A stretch of 64,000 bases of DNA from Buttiauxella sp. A111 (GCF_014189855.1 NZ_BJFN01000002.1:620001-684000), one strand, 5' to 3'; counted from the first letter of the stretch, positions 22,103 to 34,790 are shown. The notes: generated from the sequence alone by a model not told the origin. Program-made: numbers and translations.

Positions 22103-24442
22103 GGGAGCGTTCGCCACCCAAGCCTTCAGAACATCAACATCGTGTTGCCATTCTTGTTTCAACTCTTCAATCCACTCACCCACATTTTCTGACCACGCAG
22201 GTAAATCCGGCGATTGAATTTGCTGAGCGACTTGCTGCAAATGACGTAGCCCGACAGAACCCGCGGCCCCTTTAATTTTATGCCCTTCTTCCACAACCCC
22301 TTTTTGGTCGCGGGCGGTCATATTAGAGTCCAGTACACTCAGGTAACCCGGCATCATTTTTTCAAACATCGCCAGTCCATCGGTAATCAGTTTTGGCCCG
22401 ACGAGGTCCATATACTGCTCAAGCATCGGAATATCGAGCAATGCTTGCTGCTTCTCACTATTAACTTGAGGCACTTGAGACTCCTTCTTAGACTCTGACT
22501 GTTGGTTGTCCCAGAATTTTTGGATCATCGCCATTAACGCCGGAACAGAGAGGGGTTTGCTCAGCACATCATCCATGCCAGCATCCAGATACTCTTTTTT
22601 ATCTTTCAATACGTTAGCAGTCAACGCCACCAGCGGTGGTAAATCTTCACGCGCATAACGCGTGGTCAATTGCCGGGAAATATCCAGGCCGGTCATATCA
22701 GGCAACTGGATATCCAGCAGCACCAGGTCATATTCCCCTGGAGTGAATTTTTCCAGCGCTTCTTTACCCGTCATGGCGACATCTACGCTATTGCCGAGTT
22801 TCTCAAGTACCGAGCGCGCAACAATGACATTGAGCTCAATATCTTCCACCAGCAAAACGTGCAACGCAGGCAGAGGCATTTCGTCATCGTTAAGAGTGTC
22901 TTCGACTTCATCCGCAACGCGAGGAGCCTGAATCGTCAGGGTAAACAGTGAGCCTTCACCTGGCGTACTGCTAACGGTTATATCGCCGCCCATACTCTTA
23001 GCCAGACGACGTGAAACCGCCAACCCAATCCCTGTCCCAGTAGCCGGTTTACCACCATGACTGTCTTTCACCTGGTAATACATGGCGAAGATCTTGTCTT
23101 GTTCGTCCTGAGGAATACCAATGCCGGAATCCTGAACTTCAAAGCGCAGTATGTTTTCTTCTTCATAACACACGCGCACAGCAACCACGCCGCCTTTAGG
23201 GGTGAACTTCACGGCATTACTGATGAGGTTCCACAGGATCTGACGCAAGCGCGTTCCATCTGTCACCACTTTATGCGGCAGTGGCAACGTAGGGTTCATT
23301 TCCAGCTTCAGCCCTTTTTGTTGAGCCTGTAAACCCGAGAGATTTTCTAAATCGGCGAGGAAACTGGTGAAATCAATTGGCTGGTTATCAAGCTGAACCT
23401 TACGGCGCTCGAGTTTATCCATATCGATGATATCGTTAAAAATATTACCGAGTGTAATAGCCGAGACATGGATAGTTTTGAGGTAGTTGGTTTGTTCAGA
23501 ATTCAGCTCTGTATCCAGCAGGATACGACTCAATCCGACGATACCATTAAGCGGCGTGCGCAACTCATGGCTGATGGTTGAAATGAAGGTGGTTTTATCC
23601 CGGCTGGCGCGCTCAAGCGCATCTTGATACCGCTTACGCTCGGTAATATCACGACCAAATCCCATTAAACCGTGGCGTTTACCTACGCGGTCATAGTACG
23701 GAACTTTACGAATTTCAAAGCAGGCTTTGCGGCCATCAGGATAATCCAACCATTGTTCATAGGTCAGAGACACGTTATGACGAAATACTTTTTCGTCGGT
23801 TTCAATCACCTTCAGGGCCGCTTCTGGCGAATACACATCTGCTGGCTTCAGGCTGATTAATTGCTTCTCACTTTTTCCCGTCAGCAATTCCATGGCTCTG
23901 TTACAGCCTGAAAACTCTTTGTCTTCATTGCGATAAAAAACGAGATCCGGCGAGGCATCAAGGAAAGAGCGGAGAAATGAGGATTGCTGCTCCAGCTGGA
24001 TTTGCGTCTCCTCACGCTCTTGCATCTCAACCTTAAGCTGCTCAAGCATGGCCTGACGCTCATCCTCAGCTTTAACGCGAACGGCAATTTCCTGATTCAA
24101 TTGTGCAATGTTGTCTTTGAGCTGCACATTGAGTTTCAGATCCCTTTCGCGCATCTCTTCGAGTTTCTCCACAAGCTTTGACAGCCGTTGGCGCGACTCT
24201 TCGAGTTGTTCAACCACCACAGAAAGGAAATAGACGGCCCAGGGAGTAATTAACAGACCAAAAAAGATCGAGCGAACGACATCAATACTTTCGACCTGGC
24301 CGCGTAACAGCATTGTCACGGCCATTTGCACGACAATAGCCAGCACCACCAATGCGGAAGCCAGCAACAAAGAGAAGCGCACTAATCCGAGCTTCACCAT
24401 CAAATCAACGTAATACTGCGCAAGTAACCGGATTTGCTTCAT
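22094..24442 (-). CDS. arcB: Aerobic respiration control hybrid sensor kinase ArcB
   Basis: 782 residues, against 778 in E. coli. Two membrane segments (about 22-48 and 56-78) are followed by a coiled coil, a PAS domain with both redox cysteines C180 and C241, HisKA H292 (TISHELRTPLNG), HATPase (GTGIGLAVSR), a receiver with D577 (LVLLDIQLPD) and an HPt domain with H721 (EEGHKIKGAAGS). It senses quinone redox state and phosphorylates ArcA through a phosphorelay. Its 3' end overlaps the ArcZ terminator on the other strand. Confidence 0.98.
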   Translation of the reverse strand: MKQIRLLAQYYVDLMVKLGLVRFSLLLASALVVLAIVVQMAVTMLLRGQVESIDVVRSIFFGLLITPWAVYFLSVVVEQLEESRQRLSKLVEKLEEMRERDLKLNVQLKDNIAQLNQEIAVRVKAEDERQAMLEQLKVEMQEREETQIQLEQQSSFLRSFLDASPDLVFYRNEDKEFSGCNRAMELLTGKSEKQLISLKPADVYSPEAALKVIETDEKVFRHNVSLTYEQWLDYPDGRKACFEIRKVPYYDRVGKRHGLMGFGRDITERKRYQDALERASRDKTTFISTISHELRTPLNGIVGLSRILLDTELNSEQTNYLKTIHVSAITLGNIFNDIIDMDKLERRKVQLDNQPIDFTSFLADLENLSGLQAQQKGLKLEMNPTLPLPHKVVTDGTRLRQILWNLISNAVKFTPKGGVVAVRVCYEEENILRFEVQDSGIGIPQDEQDKIFAMYYQVKDSHGGKPATGTGIGLAVSRRLAKSMGGDITVSSTPGEGSLFTLTIQAPRVADEVEDTLNDDEMPLPALHVLLVEDIELNVIVARSVLEKLGNSVDVAMTGKEALEKFTPGEYDLVLLDIQLPDMTGLDISRQLTTRYAREDLPPLVALTANVLKDKKEYLDAGMDDVLSKPLSVPALMAMIQKFWDNQQSESKKESQVPQVNSEKQQALLDIPMLEQYMDLVGPKLITDGLAMFEKMMPGYLSVLDSNMTARDQKGVVEEGHKIKGAAGSVGLRHLQQVAQQIQSPDLPAWSENVGEWIEELKQEWQHDVDVLKAWVANAPKK

Positions 24443-24503
24443 GGAACGTTTCCTTCGCCTTCAATCTGCTAAATATACCGCAAAAAGATCACACGCTCAG
24501 GAA

Positions 24504-25436
24504 TTACAACAGAAATGTCGGGTCCCACGGCGTTCCGAGCGCCGAACCCTGAGTACCATGGCTTGTCAGATACTTATCGATCTCCCCCATTCCGGTCCAT
24601 CGATTTTCGCACCATAATGGTGCCAGCAAGGTGGGACGGCGGGCGTTTGCAGAAATGCGATGGTAGACAATATCGAGTGGCGTATGGCGAATCATCTCGC
24701 CGGCGGTCGTCGCGTACTCCTCCAGTTCGATACCCTGCAAGCGTCCAGCCTGCCAACTTTTAGCCATCGTACTACCGCTAACAATATGGAGAGGGTGGAG
24801 TTTGATGCCGTCTACACCAGTCTCAACAACTTTTTCCAGCGTTTGCAGGCAATGTTCCTGGCCTTCACCTGGCAGACCAACAATCAGGTGGCTGCATACT
24901 TTCAAACCGCGCGCACGGGCACGACGCGTGGTTTCCTGATAACAGGCAAAATCATGCCCACGATTAATCCGATGCAGTGTTTTGTCATGTGCCGTCTGCA
25001 AGCCCAGTTCTAACCAAACTTCATAACCTTTGTCATGATATTCACTTAACAAATCGAGCACGCTATCTGGCACGCAATCTGGACGTGTGCCGACACATAA
25101 GCCGACAATACTGGCCTGGCTGACGGCTTGCTGATACATCGAACGCAACACCTGCACTTCTGCCCATGTACTGGTGTACGCCTGGAAATAGGCGAGATAG
25201 TGCTTAGCTCGGTTAACCAACTGCGCCTGGCGCTCGAGTTGTTCGGCGATGGAATGATGTTGTTGGGTTTCATCAGCAAAAGACGCCACGTTGCAGAAAG
25301 TACACCCCCCTCGTCCAATGGTTCCGTCACGGTTTGGGCAGCTAAAACCACCGTGCAGCGTGAGTTTATGGACTTTATGACCATAACGGCGCTGAAGATC
25401 ACCACCAAACATATTGACTAATTTCTGTAACTGCAT
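24504..25436 (-). CDS. yhcC: Radical SAM protein YhcC
   Basis: 310 residues, against 309 in E. coli. The cluster cysteines are in GFSCPNRDGTIGRGGCTFC, a CxxxxxxxxxxxxCxxC spacing typical of the Elp3/YhcC group rather than the standard CxxxCxxC. Further landmarks are VGLCVGTRPDC, SHLIVGLPGEG and GIKLHPLHIV. The biochemical role is not established. It lies upstream of arcB on the same strand, 61 bases apart. Confidence 0.92.
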   Translation of the reverse strand: MQLQKLVNMFGGDLQRRYGHKVHKLTLHGGFSCPNRDGTIGRGGCTFCNVASFADETQQHHSIAEQLERQAQLVNRAKHYLAYFQAYTSTWAEVQVLRSMYQQAVSQASIVGLCVGTRPDCVPDSVLDLLSEYHDKGYEVWLELGLQTAHDKTLHRINRGHDFACYQETTRRARARGLKVCSHLIVGLPGEGQEHCLQTLEKVVETGVDGIKLHPLHIVSGSTMAKSWQAGRLQGIELEEYATTAGEMIRHTPLDIVYHRISANARRPTLLAPLWCENRWTGMGEIDKYLTSHGTQGSALGTPWDPTFLL

Positions 25437-25532
25437 AATCTGATGGGCCGCCCTGTAAAAGGGATGTAGCCTGCCATTTTCTGCCCATTTTAGCGATGAC
25501 CTGGATCAATCGCTCTGGCGCAGCTTTATCTA

Positions 25533-25563
25533 TTGCATATAAATGCAAAATTAATGCAATTTT
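25533..25563. promoter_or_regulatory. Palindromic TGCAT-rich sites, possible ArgR/Lrp target
   Basis: The palindrome ttgcatataaatgcaa (25533-25548) runs into a second half, aattaatgcaatttt (to 25563). It resembles the ARG boxes at 44127-44163 in this window (tgcataaaaattca). ArgR and Lrp both act on gltBD in E. coli, so either is possible. Confidence 0.35.
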
Positions 25564-25731
25564 ACGCACCCACCAGATGATTACTTTTCCTTATATTGAG
25601 CCTCTATTTTTAAAGAATCTGTGACCCTGTGAAAAACAGTGGCATACAACACGCCGAACCCCATTGATAGCATAAGATCCTGCCAATACCAGCATTGCCA
25701 GTATGGTCTGGAATTTTGCAGCCCCTCAGAT

Positions 25732-25747
25732 AGTGAGAGAGATCACA
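25732..25747. promoter_or_regulatory. Predicted CRP site upstream of gltB
   Basis: agtga-gagaga-tcaca matches the TGTGA-N6-TCACA consensus at 9 of 10 fixed positions. It lies about 95-110 bases upstream of the best -10 candidate. Confidence 0.55.
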
Positions 25748-26030
25748 TTAACCTGGTGATTATCTTGCCGCTTAAATACGATAAAAATGATAATAAAGTG
25801 ATTATTTTCATTGTGTTATATGACGTTTAGCACATATTCGTATAAATAAGAATGCCATTTGACCTGTGTGCGCTTTCCCGATAACTTGGAAATCCGCTGG
25901 AAGCTTTCTGGATGGGTTCTGTGCCCATCATATTTATGCAGTAATTAAGATTCCCTCAAAAGCAAGTCCTCAACACTTGTGAAATCGGATGCGTTAGACA
26001 TCAAGAGGGCGACACGCGAGGAATGCGTAG

Positions 26031-26117
26031 ATGCGCAAACCCCGTCGCCATGCCCTTGTTGCGTCTGGACGCAAACGGTTGGTAGGGAGTCACGTAGAGC
26101 CTGGGGAGGTTCACTGA
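26031..26117 (+). CDS. Putative 28-codon leader ORF upstream of gltB
   Basis: ATG at 26031 with gagg 9 bases upstream. The peptide starts [19 protein letters not shown] and ends HVEPGEVH; it is strongly basic at the N-terminus. The stop TGA (26115-26117) is one base before the gltB ATG. The RKPRRHAL segment matches an in-frame extension once annotated on E. coli GltB, but here it is in another frame and closed by a stop. It may be a coupled leader peptide, or the similarity may reflect conserved RNA only. Confidence 0.4.
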   Translation: MRKPRRHALVASGRKRLVGSHVEPGEVH

Positions 26118-26118
26118 T

Positions 26119-29100
26119 ATGTTGTACGATAAATCCCTTGAGAAGGATAACTGTGGTTTCGGCCTGATCGCCCACATAGAAGGCGAACCTAGCCACAAGG
26201 TAGTGCGTACTGCTATTCACGCACTGGCCCGAATGCAACACCGTGGAGCAATCCTCGCCGATGGTAAAACCGGTGATGGTTGTGGCCTGCTGTTGCAAAA
26301 GCCTGACCGTTTCTTCCGAATCGTTGCGGAAGAGCGTGGCTGGCGTTTGGCAAAAAATTATGCCGTCGGCATGATTTTCTTAAATAAAGATGATGCGTTG
26401 GCGAATGCAAGCCGCCGCATTGTTGAAGAAGAGTTGCAAAACGAGACCCTGTCGATTGTTGGCTGGCGCGAAGTGCCTACTAATGAAGACGTACTCGGTG
26501 AAATCGCCCTCTCCTCAAAACCTCGCATCGAACAAATTTTTGTTAATGCTCCGGCCGGCTGGCGCCCACGTGATATGGAACGTCGCCTGTTTATCGCCCG
26601 TCGCCGCATTGAGAAACGCATCCAGGATAAAGACTTCTACGTTTGTAGTCTCTCCAACCTGGTAAACATCTATAAAGGTCTGTGTATGCCGGCAGATTTG
26701 CCGCGTTTCTACCTGGACCTGGCGGACTTACGCCTGGAATCTGCAATTTGCCTGTTCCACCAGCGTTTCTCCACCAACACCGTACCACGCTGGCCGCTGG
26801 CTCAGCCGTTCCGCTACCTGGCACACAATGGTGAAATCAATACCATCACCGGTAACCGTCAGTGGGCACGCGCACGTACTTATAAATTCCAGACCCCGCT
26901 GATCCCGGATCTTCATGATGCAGCGCCGTTCGTCAACGAAACCGGCTCTGACTCCAGTTCAATGGATAACATGCTGGAATTGCTGCTGGCAGGGGGTATG
27001 GACATCGTTCGTGCCATGCGTTTGCTGGTACCACCAGCCTGGCAGAACAACCCGAACATGGACCCAGAACTGCGGGCCTTCTTCGACTTTAACTCCATGC
27101 ACATGGAGCCGTGGGATGGCCCGGCCGGTATCGTAATGTCCGACGGGCGATATGCTGCCTGTAACCTGGACCGTAATGGCCTGCGTCCGGCACGCTACGT
27201 CATCACCAAAGATAAGCTGATCACTTGTGCTTCCGAAGTCGGGATCTGGGATTACCAGCCTGATGAAGTGATAGAAAAAGGGCGCGTCGGTCCAGGCGAG
27301 TTGATGGTTATCGACACGCGTATTGGCCGTATTCTGCATTCAGCTGAAACCGATGCCGATCTGAAAAGCCGCCACCCGTATAAAGAGTGGATGGAAAATA
27401 ACGTTCGTCGCCTGGTACCGTTTGAAGATTTGCCAGACGAAGAAGTCGGCACTCGTGAATTGGACGACGATACGCTTTCAAGCTTCCAGAAACAGTTCAA
27501 CTACAGCGTCGAAGAACTGGATTCTGTGATTCGCGTGTTAGGTGAAAATGGCCAGGAAGCCGTCGGTTCAATGGGGGATGATACCCCGTTTGCCGTACTT
27601 TCCAGCCAACCACGCATTATTTACGATTACTTCCGCCAGCAGTTTGCGCAGGTAACAAACCCGCCAATCGATCCGCTGCGCGAAGCGCACGTGATGTCGC
27701 TGGCAACCAGCATCGGCCGTGAAATGAACGTCTTCTGTGAAGCAGAAGGCCAGGCGCACCGCCTGAGCTTCAAATCACCGATTCTGCTGTGGTCTGATTT
27801 CCAACAGCTTACCTCGCTTGAAGAGCAGCACTACCGTGCCGACACACTGGACATCACATACGATGTTTCCACGCAGTCGTTGCACGAAACAGTGACTGCG
27901 CTGTGCGATGAAGCGGAACGCATGGTTCGCAACGGTACTGTTTTATTGGTGCTTTCTGACCGTAACATCGCTAAAAATCGTTTGCCGGTTCCAGCTCCAA
28001 TGGCGGTTGGCGCGATCCAGACCCGTCTGGTTGAAAAGAACCTGCGTTGCGATGCGAACATTATTGTTGAAACGGCAAGTGCGCGCGACCCGCACCACTT
28101 CGCTGTACTGCTCGGTTTTGGCGCCACCGCCATCTACCCATACCTCGCTTACGAATCCCTGGCGAAGTTGGTCGACAACGGTGCGATTGAAAAATCTTAC
28201 CGTGCAGTGATGCAAAACTACCGCAATGGCATCAACAAAGGGCTCTACAAGATTATGTCCAAAATGGGCATCTCGACTATCGCCTCTTATCGTTGCTCGA
28301 AGCTGTTTGAAGCGGTTGGCCTGCATAAAGAAGTGTCTGAACTGTGCTTCCAGGGCGTTGTCAGCCGTATTGGTGGTGCAGGTTTCAACGACTTCCAACA
28401 AGACTTGTTGAATCTGTCCAAGCGCGCGTGGTTAGCACGCAAGCCGCTGGATCAAGGCGGGCAGCTGAAATACGTCCACGGTGGCGAATATCACGCTTAC
28501 AACCCGGATGTGGTGCAGACGCTGCAAAAAGCGGTAAACAGCGGCGAGTACAAAGATTATCAGGAGTACGCGAAGCTGGTTAACGAGCGTCCGGTGGCAA
28601 CACTGCGCGATATGCTTGCTCTGGATCCGCAAGGTGAAACGGTCAAAATTGAAGATGTAGAGCCTGCTTCTGAGCTTTACAAACGCTTCGATACTGCCGC
28701 GATGTCTATCGGTGCATTAAGCCCGGAAGCGCATGAATCACTGGCTGAAGCGATGAACAGCATCGGCGGGAATTCCAACTCTGGTGAAGGTGGCGAAGAT
28801 CCTGCGCGTTACGGCACCAATAAAGTGTCCCGTATCAAACAGGTGGCTTCTGGTCGCTTTGGTGTGACCCCTGCTTACCTGGTAAACGCTGATGTTATCC
28901 AGATTAAAGTCGCTCAGGGTGCTAAGCCTGGCGAAGGCGGTCAGCTACCGGGCGATAAGGTCACGCCATATATCGCGAAACTGCGTTATTCAGTGCCGGG
29001 CGTGACCCTGATCTCCCCTCCGCCGCATCACGATATTTACTCTATCGAAGATTTGGCGCAGCTAATTTTCGACCTCAAGCAGGTCAATCCGAAAGCGATG

Positions 29101-30576
29101 ATTTCAGTTAAGCTGGTTTCTGAACCCGGTGTTGGCACCATCGCAACCGGTGTGGCTAAAGCTTATGCCGACCTGATTACTATCGCCGGTTACGACGGTG
29201 GTACAGGCGCAAGCCCGCTGTCTTCTGTGAAGTATGCTGGCTGTCCGTGGGAACTGGGTCTGGTGGAAACACAGCAGGCACTGGTGGCTAACGGTCTGCG
29301 TCACAAAATCCGTCTGCAAGTTGATGGCGGCCTGAAAACGGGTCTCGACATCATCAAAGCCGCAATTCTTGGCGCGGAAAGCTTTGGTTTCGGTACCGGC
29401 CCAATGGTCGCGCTGGGTTGTAAATACCTGCGTATTTGCCACCTGAACAACTGCGCAACCGGTGTTGCAACCCAGGATGAAAAACTGCGCAAGAACCACT
29501 ATCACGGCCTGCCATTTAAAGTGACTAATTACTTTGAATTCATCGCCCGTGAAACACGTGAGTTGATGGCGCAGCTTGGCGTCAAGCGCCTGGTTGACTT
29601 GATTGGCCGGACTGAACTGCTCAAAGAGCTGGACGGTTTCACGGCTAAACAACAAAACCTGGATTTGTCTAATCTGCTGAAAACAGCGGAACCGATGCCG
29701 GGCAAAGCGGTGTACTGCACTGAAACTAACCCGCCGTTTGATAAAGGCGACCTGAACGCCCAACTGCTGAACCAGGCGAAGCAGTATGTGGATGACAAAC
29801 AGAGCAAAACGTTCTGGTTTGATATCCGCAATACCGATCGCTCAGTGGGTGCAACGTTGTCAGGCTACATCGCGCAACATAACGGCGATCAGGGTCTTGC
29901 AGCCGATCCGATTAAAGCGCATTTCAGCGGTACTGCTGGACAGAGCTTCGGTGTGTGGAACGCCGGTGGCGTTGAACTGCACCTGACTGGCGATGCGAAC
30001 GACTATGTTGGTAAAGGTATGGCCGGCGGTTTGATCTCTTTGCGTCCTCCGGTAGGTTCAGCCTTCCGCAGCCACGAAGCGACCATTATTGGTAATACCT
30101 GTTTGTACGGTGCAACGGGCGGTAAACTTTACGCTGCTGGCCGTGCGGGCGAGCGTTTCGCAGTGCGTAACTCCGGTGCGATTACCGTTGTTGAAGGCAT
30201 TGGCGATAACGGTTGTGAATACATGACGGGCGGTATTGTCTGTGTCATCGGTAAAACTGGCGTCAACTTCGGTGCAGGTATGACCGGCGGTTTCGCATAC
30301 GTACTGGATGAAGACGGTGATTTCCGTAAACGCGTTAACCCTGAGCTGGTAGAACTGCTCAACGTTGATGAGCTGGCCATTCACGAAGAACACCTGCGCG
30401 GTATGATTACCGAGCACGTGCAACTGACGGGCTCCCAGCGCGGTGAAGAAATTCTGGCTCACTGGCCAGAGTTTGCGTCGAAATTCACGTTGGTTAAACC
30501 GAAGTCCAGTGATGTCAAAGCATTGTTGGGTCACCGTAGTCGTTCCGCAGCTGAGCTGCGGGTGCAGGCGCAGTAA
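26119..30576 (+). CDS. gltB: Glutamate synthase (NADPH) large subunit
   Basis: 1485 residues, against 1486 in E. coli. The short propeptide [11 protein letters not shown] precedes nucleophile C12 ([12 protein letters not shown]) of the class II glutaminase domain. Then come the central domain, the FMN/3Fe-4S synthase domain ([36 protein letters not shown] region) and the C-terminal beta-helix ([21 protein letters not shown]). It makes glutamate from glutamine and 2-oxoglutarate. A strong Shine-Dalgarno (ggggagg, 26103-26109) supports this start. gltD follows 9 bases later. Confidence 0.98.
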   Translation: MLYDKSLEKDNCGFGLIAHIEGEPSHKVVRTAIHALARMQHRGAILADGKTGDGCGLLLQKPDRFFRIVAEERGWRLAKNYAVGMIFLNKDDALANASRRIVEEELQNETLSIVGWREVPTNEDVLGEIALSSKPRIEQIFVNAPAGWRPRDMERRLFIARRRIEKRIQDKDFYVCSLSNLVNIYKGLCMPADLPRFYLDLADLRLESAICLFHQRFSTNTVPRWPLAQPFRYLAHNGEINTITGNRQWARARTYKFQTPLIPDLHDAAPFVNETGSDSSSMDNMLELLLAGGMDIVRAMRLLVPPAWQNNPNMDPELRAFFDFNSMHMEPWDGPAGIVMSDGRYAACNLDRNGLRPARYVITKDKLITCASEVGIWDYQPDEVIEKGRVGPGELMVIDTRIGRILHSAETDADLKSRHPYKEWMENNVRRLVPFEDLPDEEVGTRELDDDTLSSFQKQFNYSVEELDSVIRVLGENGQEAVGSMGDDTPFAVLSSQPRIIYDYFRQQFAQVTNPPIDPLREAHVMSLATSIGREMNVFCEAEGQAHRLSFKSPILLWSDFQQLTSLEEQHYRADTLDITYDVSTQSLHETVTALCDEAERMVRNGTVLLVLSDRNIAKNRLPVPAPMAVGAIQTRLVEKNLRCDANIIVETASARDPHHFAVLLGFGATAIYPYLAYESLAKLVDNGAIEKSYRAVMQNYRNGINKGLYKIMSKMGISTIASYRCSKLFEAVGLHKEVSELCFQGVVSRIGGAGFNDFQQDLLNLSKRAWLARKPLDQGGQLKYVHGGEYHAYNPDVVQTLQKAVNSGEYKDYQEYAKLVNERPVATLRDMLALDPQGETVKIEDVEPASELYKRFDTAAMSIGALSPEAHESLAEAMNSIGGNSNSGEGGEDPARYGTNKVSRIKQVASGRFGVTPAYLVNADVIQIKVAQGAKPGEGGQLPGDKVTPYIAKLRYSVPGVTLISPPPHHDIYSIEDLAQLIFDLKQVNPKAMISVKLVSEPGVGTIATGVAKAYADLITIAGYDGGTGASPLSSVKYAGCPWELGLVETQQALVANGLRHKIRLQVDGGLKTGLDIIKAAILGAESFGFGTGPMVALGCKYLRICHLNNCATGVATQDEKLRKNHYHGLPFKVTNYFEFIARETRELMAQLGVKRLVDLIGRTELLKELDGFTAKQQNLDLSNLLKTAEPMPGKAVYCTETNPPFDKGDLNAQLLNQAKQYVDDKQSKTFWFDIRNTDRSVGATLSGYIAQHNGDQGLAADPIKAHFSGTAGQSFGVWNAGGVELHLTGDANDYVGKGMAGGLISLRPPVGSAFRSHEATIIGNTCLYGATGGKLYAAGRAGERFAVRNSGAITVVEGIGDNGCEYMTGGIVCVIGKTGVNFGAGMTGGFAYVLDEDGDFRKRVNPELVELLNVDELAIHEEHLRGMITEHVQLTGSQRGEEILAHWPEFASKFTLVKPKSSDVKALLGHRSRSAAELRVQAQ

Positions 30577-32004
<1,428 letters not shown>

Positions 32005-32010
32005 TGTATG

Positions 32011-32033
32011 CCGGGCAGCATTCGCATGCCCGG
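32011..32033. repeat. Hairpin after gltD, REP-like
   Basis: ccgggca (32011-32017) pairs with tgcccgg (32027-32033) around gcattcgca. There is no T run. The base composition recalls REP units, but the match is too short to assign. Confidence 0.35.
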
Positions 32034-32061
32034 ACGACACATGCCCGACCTGCAGTTATAC

Positions 32062-32098
32062 AAAAAGCCCGGTGATGTTCCTATCTCCGGGCTTTTTT
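32062..32098. terminator. Bidirectional terminator between gltD and nanT
   Basis: aaaaagcccgg (32062-32072) pairs with ccgggctttttt (32087-32098). Flanking A and T runs allow termination of both convergent transcripts. Confidence 0.9.
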
Positions 32099-32116
32099 AT
32101 GCTTACTACAGCAATG

Positions 32117-33610
32117 TTATTTGACCGTCTTTTGCATGATTCGGCTCTTCGTTACACCGGTCTGAATTGCACCGCTAAACGGTTTGCCGTCGATAGCATC
32201 ATGAGTGCGTAGCGCCTCAGGGTGAATCCAACGCTGTATGCGAGATGGCATATCCAGACCAATCAGCAGGATGACCACAAAGGTCAGGCTGAACGAAAGC
32301 GAGGCCAATGCCGTACCTAAATCAAGACGCTGAGCGATGGTTGCTCCAATCACTGGAGCCAATGCACCACCCAGTGCGCCAACGTTATAGGTGAAGCCCA
32401 ATCCTGCCGCTCGTTGCTCAGTATCGAAATAACCACCAATCAGTTTTGGCAAAATCCCGGAAATTCCCTGCCCCAACATTTGTTGTAAGAAAAGCAGCAG
32501 GCCCAGCACCCAAATGTTACCGCCGCCGATAGCGAAGACAGGAATGATCAACAGTTGTGATGCCAGTAAACTACAGACGTAGGCTTTACGCGTGCCTAAC
32601 CAATCGCCAAGAAAACCACCCACACAACACCCTACTGCCGCACCAAATCCGCTAAAGAACAAGACATGCGCCACTGTTGCAGGGTTGTAGGCCAGTTCAG
32701 TTTTCAGGTAAGTTGGTAACAATGCCTGAATTGGCCAGGAATAGAGGAAAGCAAAGAAAACGACGACCATCAACGTTACGCCTGTCGGCCAGCGTTTACC
32801 GCTACTTTGAACCATGAAGCTAATGAAAATCGCCGCGCATATTAAACCGAGGACAGCGACAAGCGCCGCATTGCCGAGATTGCCAGCAAAACAGAAGTAA
32901 AGAGCTGCCGCGGCTACGATCGTCAAACCTACGTTGATGAGGCGATGTTCGCCACGGTACAAAATGTCCACCATGGTTTTGGTTGGTTTTTTATCAGCAA
33001 ACTTCTCTTTCCAGTCTTCTGCCTCTGGAATATTTTTACGCAACCACAGTGCGAATATGATCGGTAAAATGCCGATGAAAAACAGCGCTCGCCAGCCCCA
33101 GGCAGGGACGACAACGCTATATACCTGTGCCGCAATCACCGCGCCCACAGAGAAGCCAGAAATCAGAAAACCGCTCGCTTTATTACGCAGATGCCTTGGC
33201 CAGCTTTCGATGACATAAGTCGCACTCGAGCCGTACTCGCCTGCCATTCCCATACCAATTAACAGCCGTGCAAGAAACATGGTGGTAAAACCAGGTGCGA
33301 AACCACACGCCAGCGTACCGAAAGAAAACAGGACGATGCTGGTTATCATGGCGAGTTTACGGCCATAACGGTCGCCCATTGCACCTAAAACCAGACCACC
33401 AAACCAACGTGAGATAAATGCTGCGGAAATTAAACTCGCAGCCTGGATCGTCGTCAGCCCAAATTCACTTTGAATTTCAGTCAGTACTAACGCTATCAGG
33501 ACAAAATCAAAACCATCCAACAAGTAGCCAATCCATGCAGCTGAAAATGCTTTCCATTGCGGCTTAGTCAAATGGCGATACCACGGGATCTGTTGGGCAG
33601 TGTTATTCAT
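32117..33610 (-). CDS. nanT: Sialic acid (N-acetylneuraminate) transporter NanT
   Basis: 497 residues, against 496 in E. coli. A major facilitator with 12-14 hydrophobic segments. MFS signatures are [13 protein letters not shown] and [13 protein letters not shown], and there is a sialate-porter-type [20 protein letters not shown]. It imports N-acetylneuraminate by proton symport for cleavage by NanA. It is the last gene of the nan cluster here; nanE, nanK and yhcH do not follow it. Confidence 0.96.
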   Translation of the reverse strand: MNNTAQQIPWYRHLTKPQWKAFSAAWIGYLLDGFDFVLIALVLTEIQSEFGLTTIQAASLISAAFISRWFGGLVLGAMGDRYGRKLAMITSIVLFSFGTLACGFAPGFTTMFLARLLIGMGMAGEYGSSATYVIESWPRHLRNKASGFLISGFSVGAVIAAQVYSVVVPAWGWRALFFIGILPIIFALWLRKNIPEAEDWKEKFADKKPTKTMVDILYRGEHRLINVGLTIVAAAALYFCFAGNLGNAALVAVLGLICAAIFISFMVQSSGKRWPTGVTLMVVVFFAFLYSWPIQALLPTYLKTELAYNPATVAHVLFFSGFGAAVGCCVGGFLGDWLGTRKAYVCSLLASQLLIIPVFAIGGGNIWVLGLLLFLQQMLGQGISGILPKLIGGYFDTEQRAAGLGFTYNVGALGGALAPVIGATIAQRLDLGTALASLSFSLTFVVILLIGLDMPSRIQRWIHPEALRTHDAIDGKPFSGAIQTGVTKSRIMQKTVK

Positions 33611-33710
33611 AAAGCACTCCCGGTACGGGTTCAGCGGAACCCGCCCTTTGGTTAGGTCAGATTAGGTATTCTCAATGCTGGTTTTCAGCATCATGATTCA
33701 TGTACATCAT

Positions 33711-34610
33711 TCAGAACGCTGTGCGTTCATTCTGAAGTTGCGCGGCAAGCGCTTTAAGCTCAGGCAGATACTGCTCATCAACCGCTGCAAACGGCTTGCG
33801 GCATAGGGGTACAGCAACGACATCCATGTAATGCAGTAAGGTTTTGAGACCCCGGAAAACACCGACTTTTATGAGCAAATCAATGACCTTGTTGCACTCA
33901 CTCTGTAGCTGGCTAGCGCGCTGGAAATTGCCTTCCTGCACAGCCTGTTTAATTGCCAGATACCGCCAACCCATTACGTTGTAAGTGCTGCCAATGCCAC
34001 CATCAGCACCAGCAAGCAAACCAGATGCGAAGATTTCATCGTAACCGTTGTAGAGCACCAGATCCGGATGAGCACGACGGATCTGCTCCATCTGGTAAAG
34101 ATCGCCAGAGGTTTGTTTCAATGCACCAACACCAGGCAAATTGATCAATGTATCAATCTGCTCAAGTGAGAGCTTAACGCCGCTCAGTGCCGGAATGTTG
34201 TATACCACCATCGGTAAACCGCCTGACGAATCAATCACCGCGCGATAATGATCGCAATGTTCGTCAAAGCTGAATGGGTAGTAAAAAGGGGTCACTGCGG
34301 AGACTGCATCAAATCCGTAGCGGTGTGCGGCATTCGCCAGTGTCTGGCTTTCATGTGTGCTGATGCCACCCACGTGAGCAATTAAAGTCACTTTTCCTTT
34401 GGCTTCTTCCGCAACGATTTCCAACACCTGCTCACGTTCCTGAGTGCTCTGCAAGAAGGCTTCCCCGGTAGAACCTCCAACATAAAGGCCATCAACACCC
34501 TGTTCAATATTAAAACGAACCAGGCGGCGTAAGCTGTTGGTATCCACCTGCTGTTGCTGATTGAAAGGTGTAAGCAGTGCTGGCATCACACCCCGAAGTT
34601 TCTGTGTCAT
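33711..34610 (-). CDS. nanA: N-acetylneuraminate lyase
   Basis: 299 residues, against 297 in E. coli. A TIM-barrel class I aldolase with Schiff-base lysine K165 (GALKQTSGD), Y137 ([10 protein letters not shown]) and carboxylate-binding GGSTGEAF. It splits sialic acid into pyruvate and N-acetylmannosamine. It is the first gene after the NanR operator, and 100 bases separate it from nanT. Confidence 0.97.
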   Translation of the reverse strand: MTQKLRGVMPALLTPFNQQQQVDTNSLRRLVRFNIEQGVDGLYVGGSTGEAFLQSTQEREQVLEIVAEEAKGKVTLIAHVGGISTHESQTLANAAHRYGFDAVSAVTPFYYPFSFDEHCDHYRAVIDSSGGLPMVVYNIPALSGVKLSLEQIDTLINLPGVGALKQTSGDLYQMEQIRRAHPDLVLYNGYDEIFASGLLAGADGGIGSTYNVMGWRYLAIKQAVQEGNFQRASQLQSECNKVIDLLIKVGVFRGLKTLLHYMDVVAVPLCRKPFAAVDEQYLPELKALAAQLQNERTAF

Positions 34611-34647
34611 AAACGCCTCTTTGTTGTCTGGTTTCTAAAAATAACGA

Positions 34648-34670
34648 TATACCTTTATACCTGTTATACC
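34648..34670 (-). promoter_or_regulatory. NanR operator (three GGTATA repeats)
   Basis: On the minus strand GGTATA occurs three times (34665-34670, 34656-34661, 34648-34653) with spacers of 3 and 2 bases, the arrangement known for the E. coli nanA operator. It lies 38 bases upstream of the nanA start. NanR binding represses nanA, with release by N-acetylneuraminate. Confidence 0.9.
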
Positions 34671-34790
34671 AGATCAAAAAGTAAACATTACATCTCAAAG
34701 GCGTAAGGATGCGATCTTGTTCATATGAAATTATGATGGTTGTTCAGGCGTTACTTAGAAAGTCGGCGTTAGATCTCAGATTAACGCAGG

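Larger units (their letters stand above)
25437..26118 (+). promoter_or_regulatory. gltB upstream control region and long leader
   Basis: 682 bases without a standard protein gene. They hold palindromic TGCA-rich sites (25533-25563), a CRP-like site (25732-25747), a possible promoter (tataaa at 25841-25846, weak -35 near 25820), two small hairpins (25911-25929 and 26059-26074) and a leader ORF (26031-26117). E. coli gltBD is controlled from a similarly long region by Lrp, IHF, CRP and ArgR. A 63-codon ORF at 25639-25830 looks non-coding. Confidence 0.6.

Noticed and set aside
25639-25830. 63-codon ORF upstream of gltB
   Set aside because: Overlaps the CRP-like site, very AT-rich at its 3' end, no ribosome-binding site.
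29104-29763. 219-codon minus-strand ORF inside gltB
   Set aside because: Shadow of a conserved coding region.
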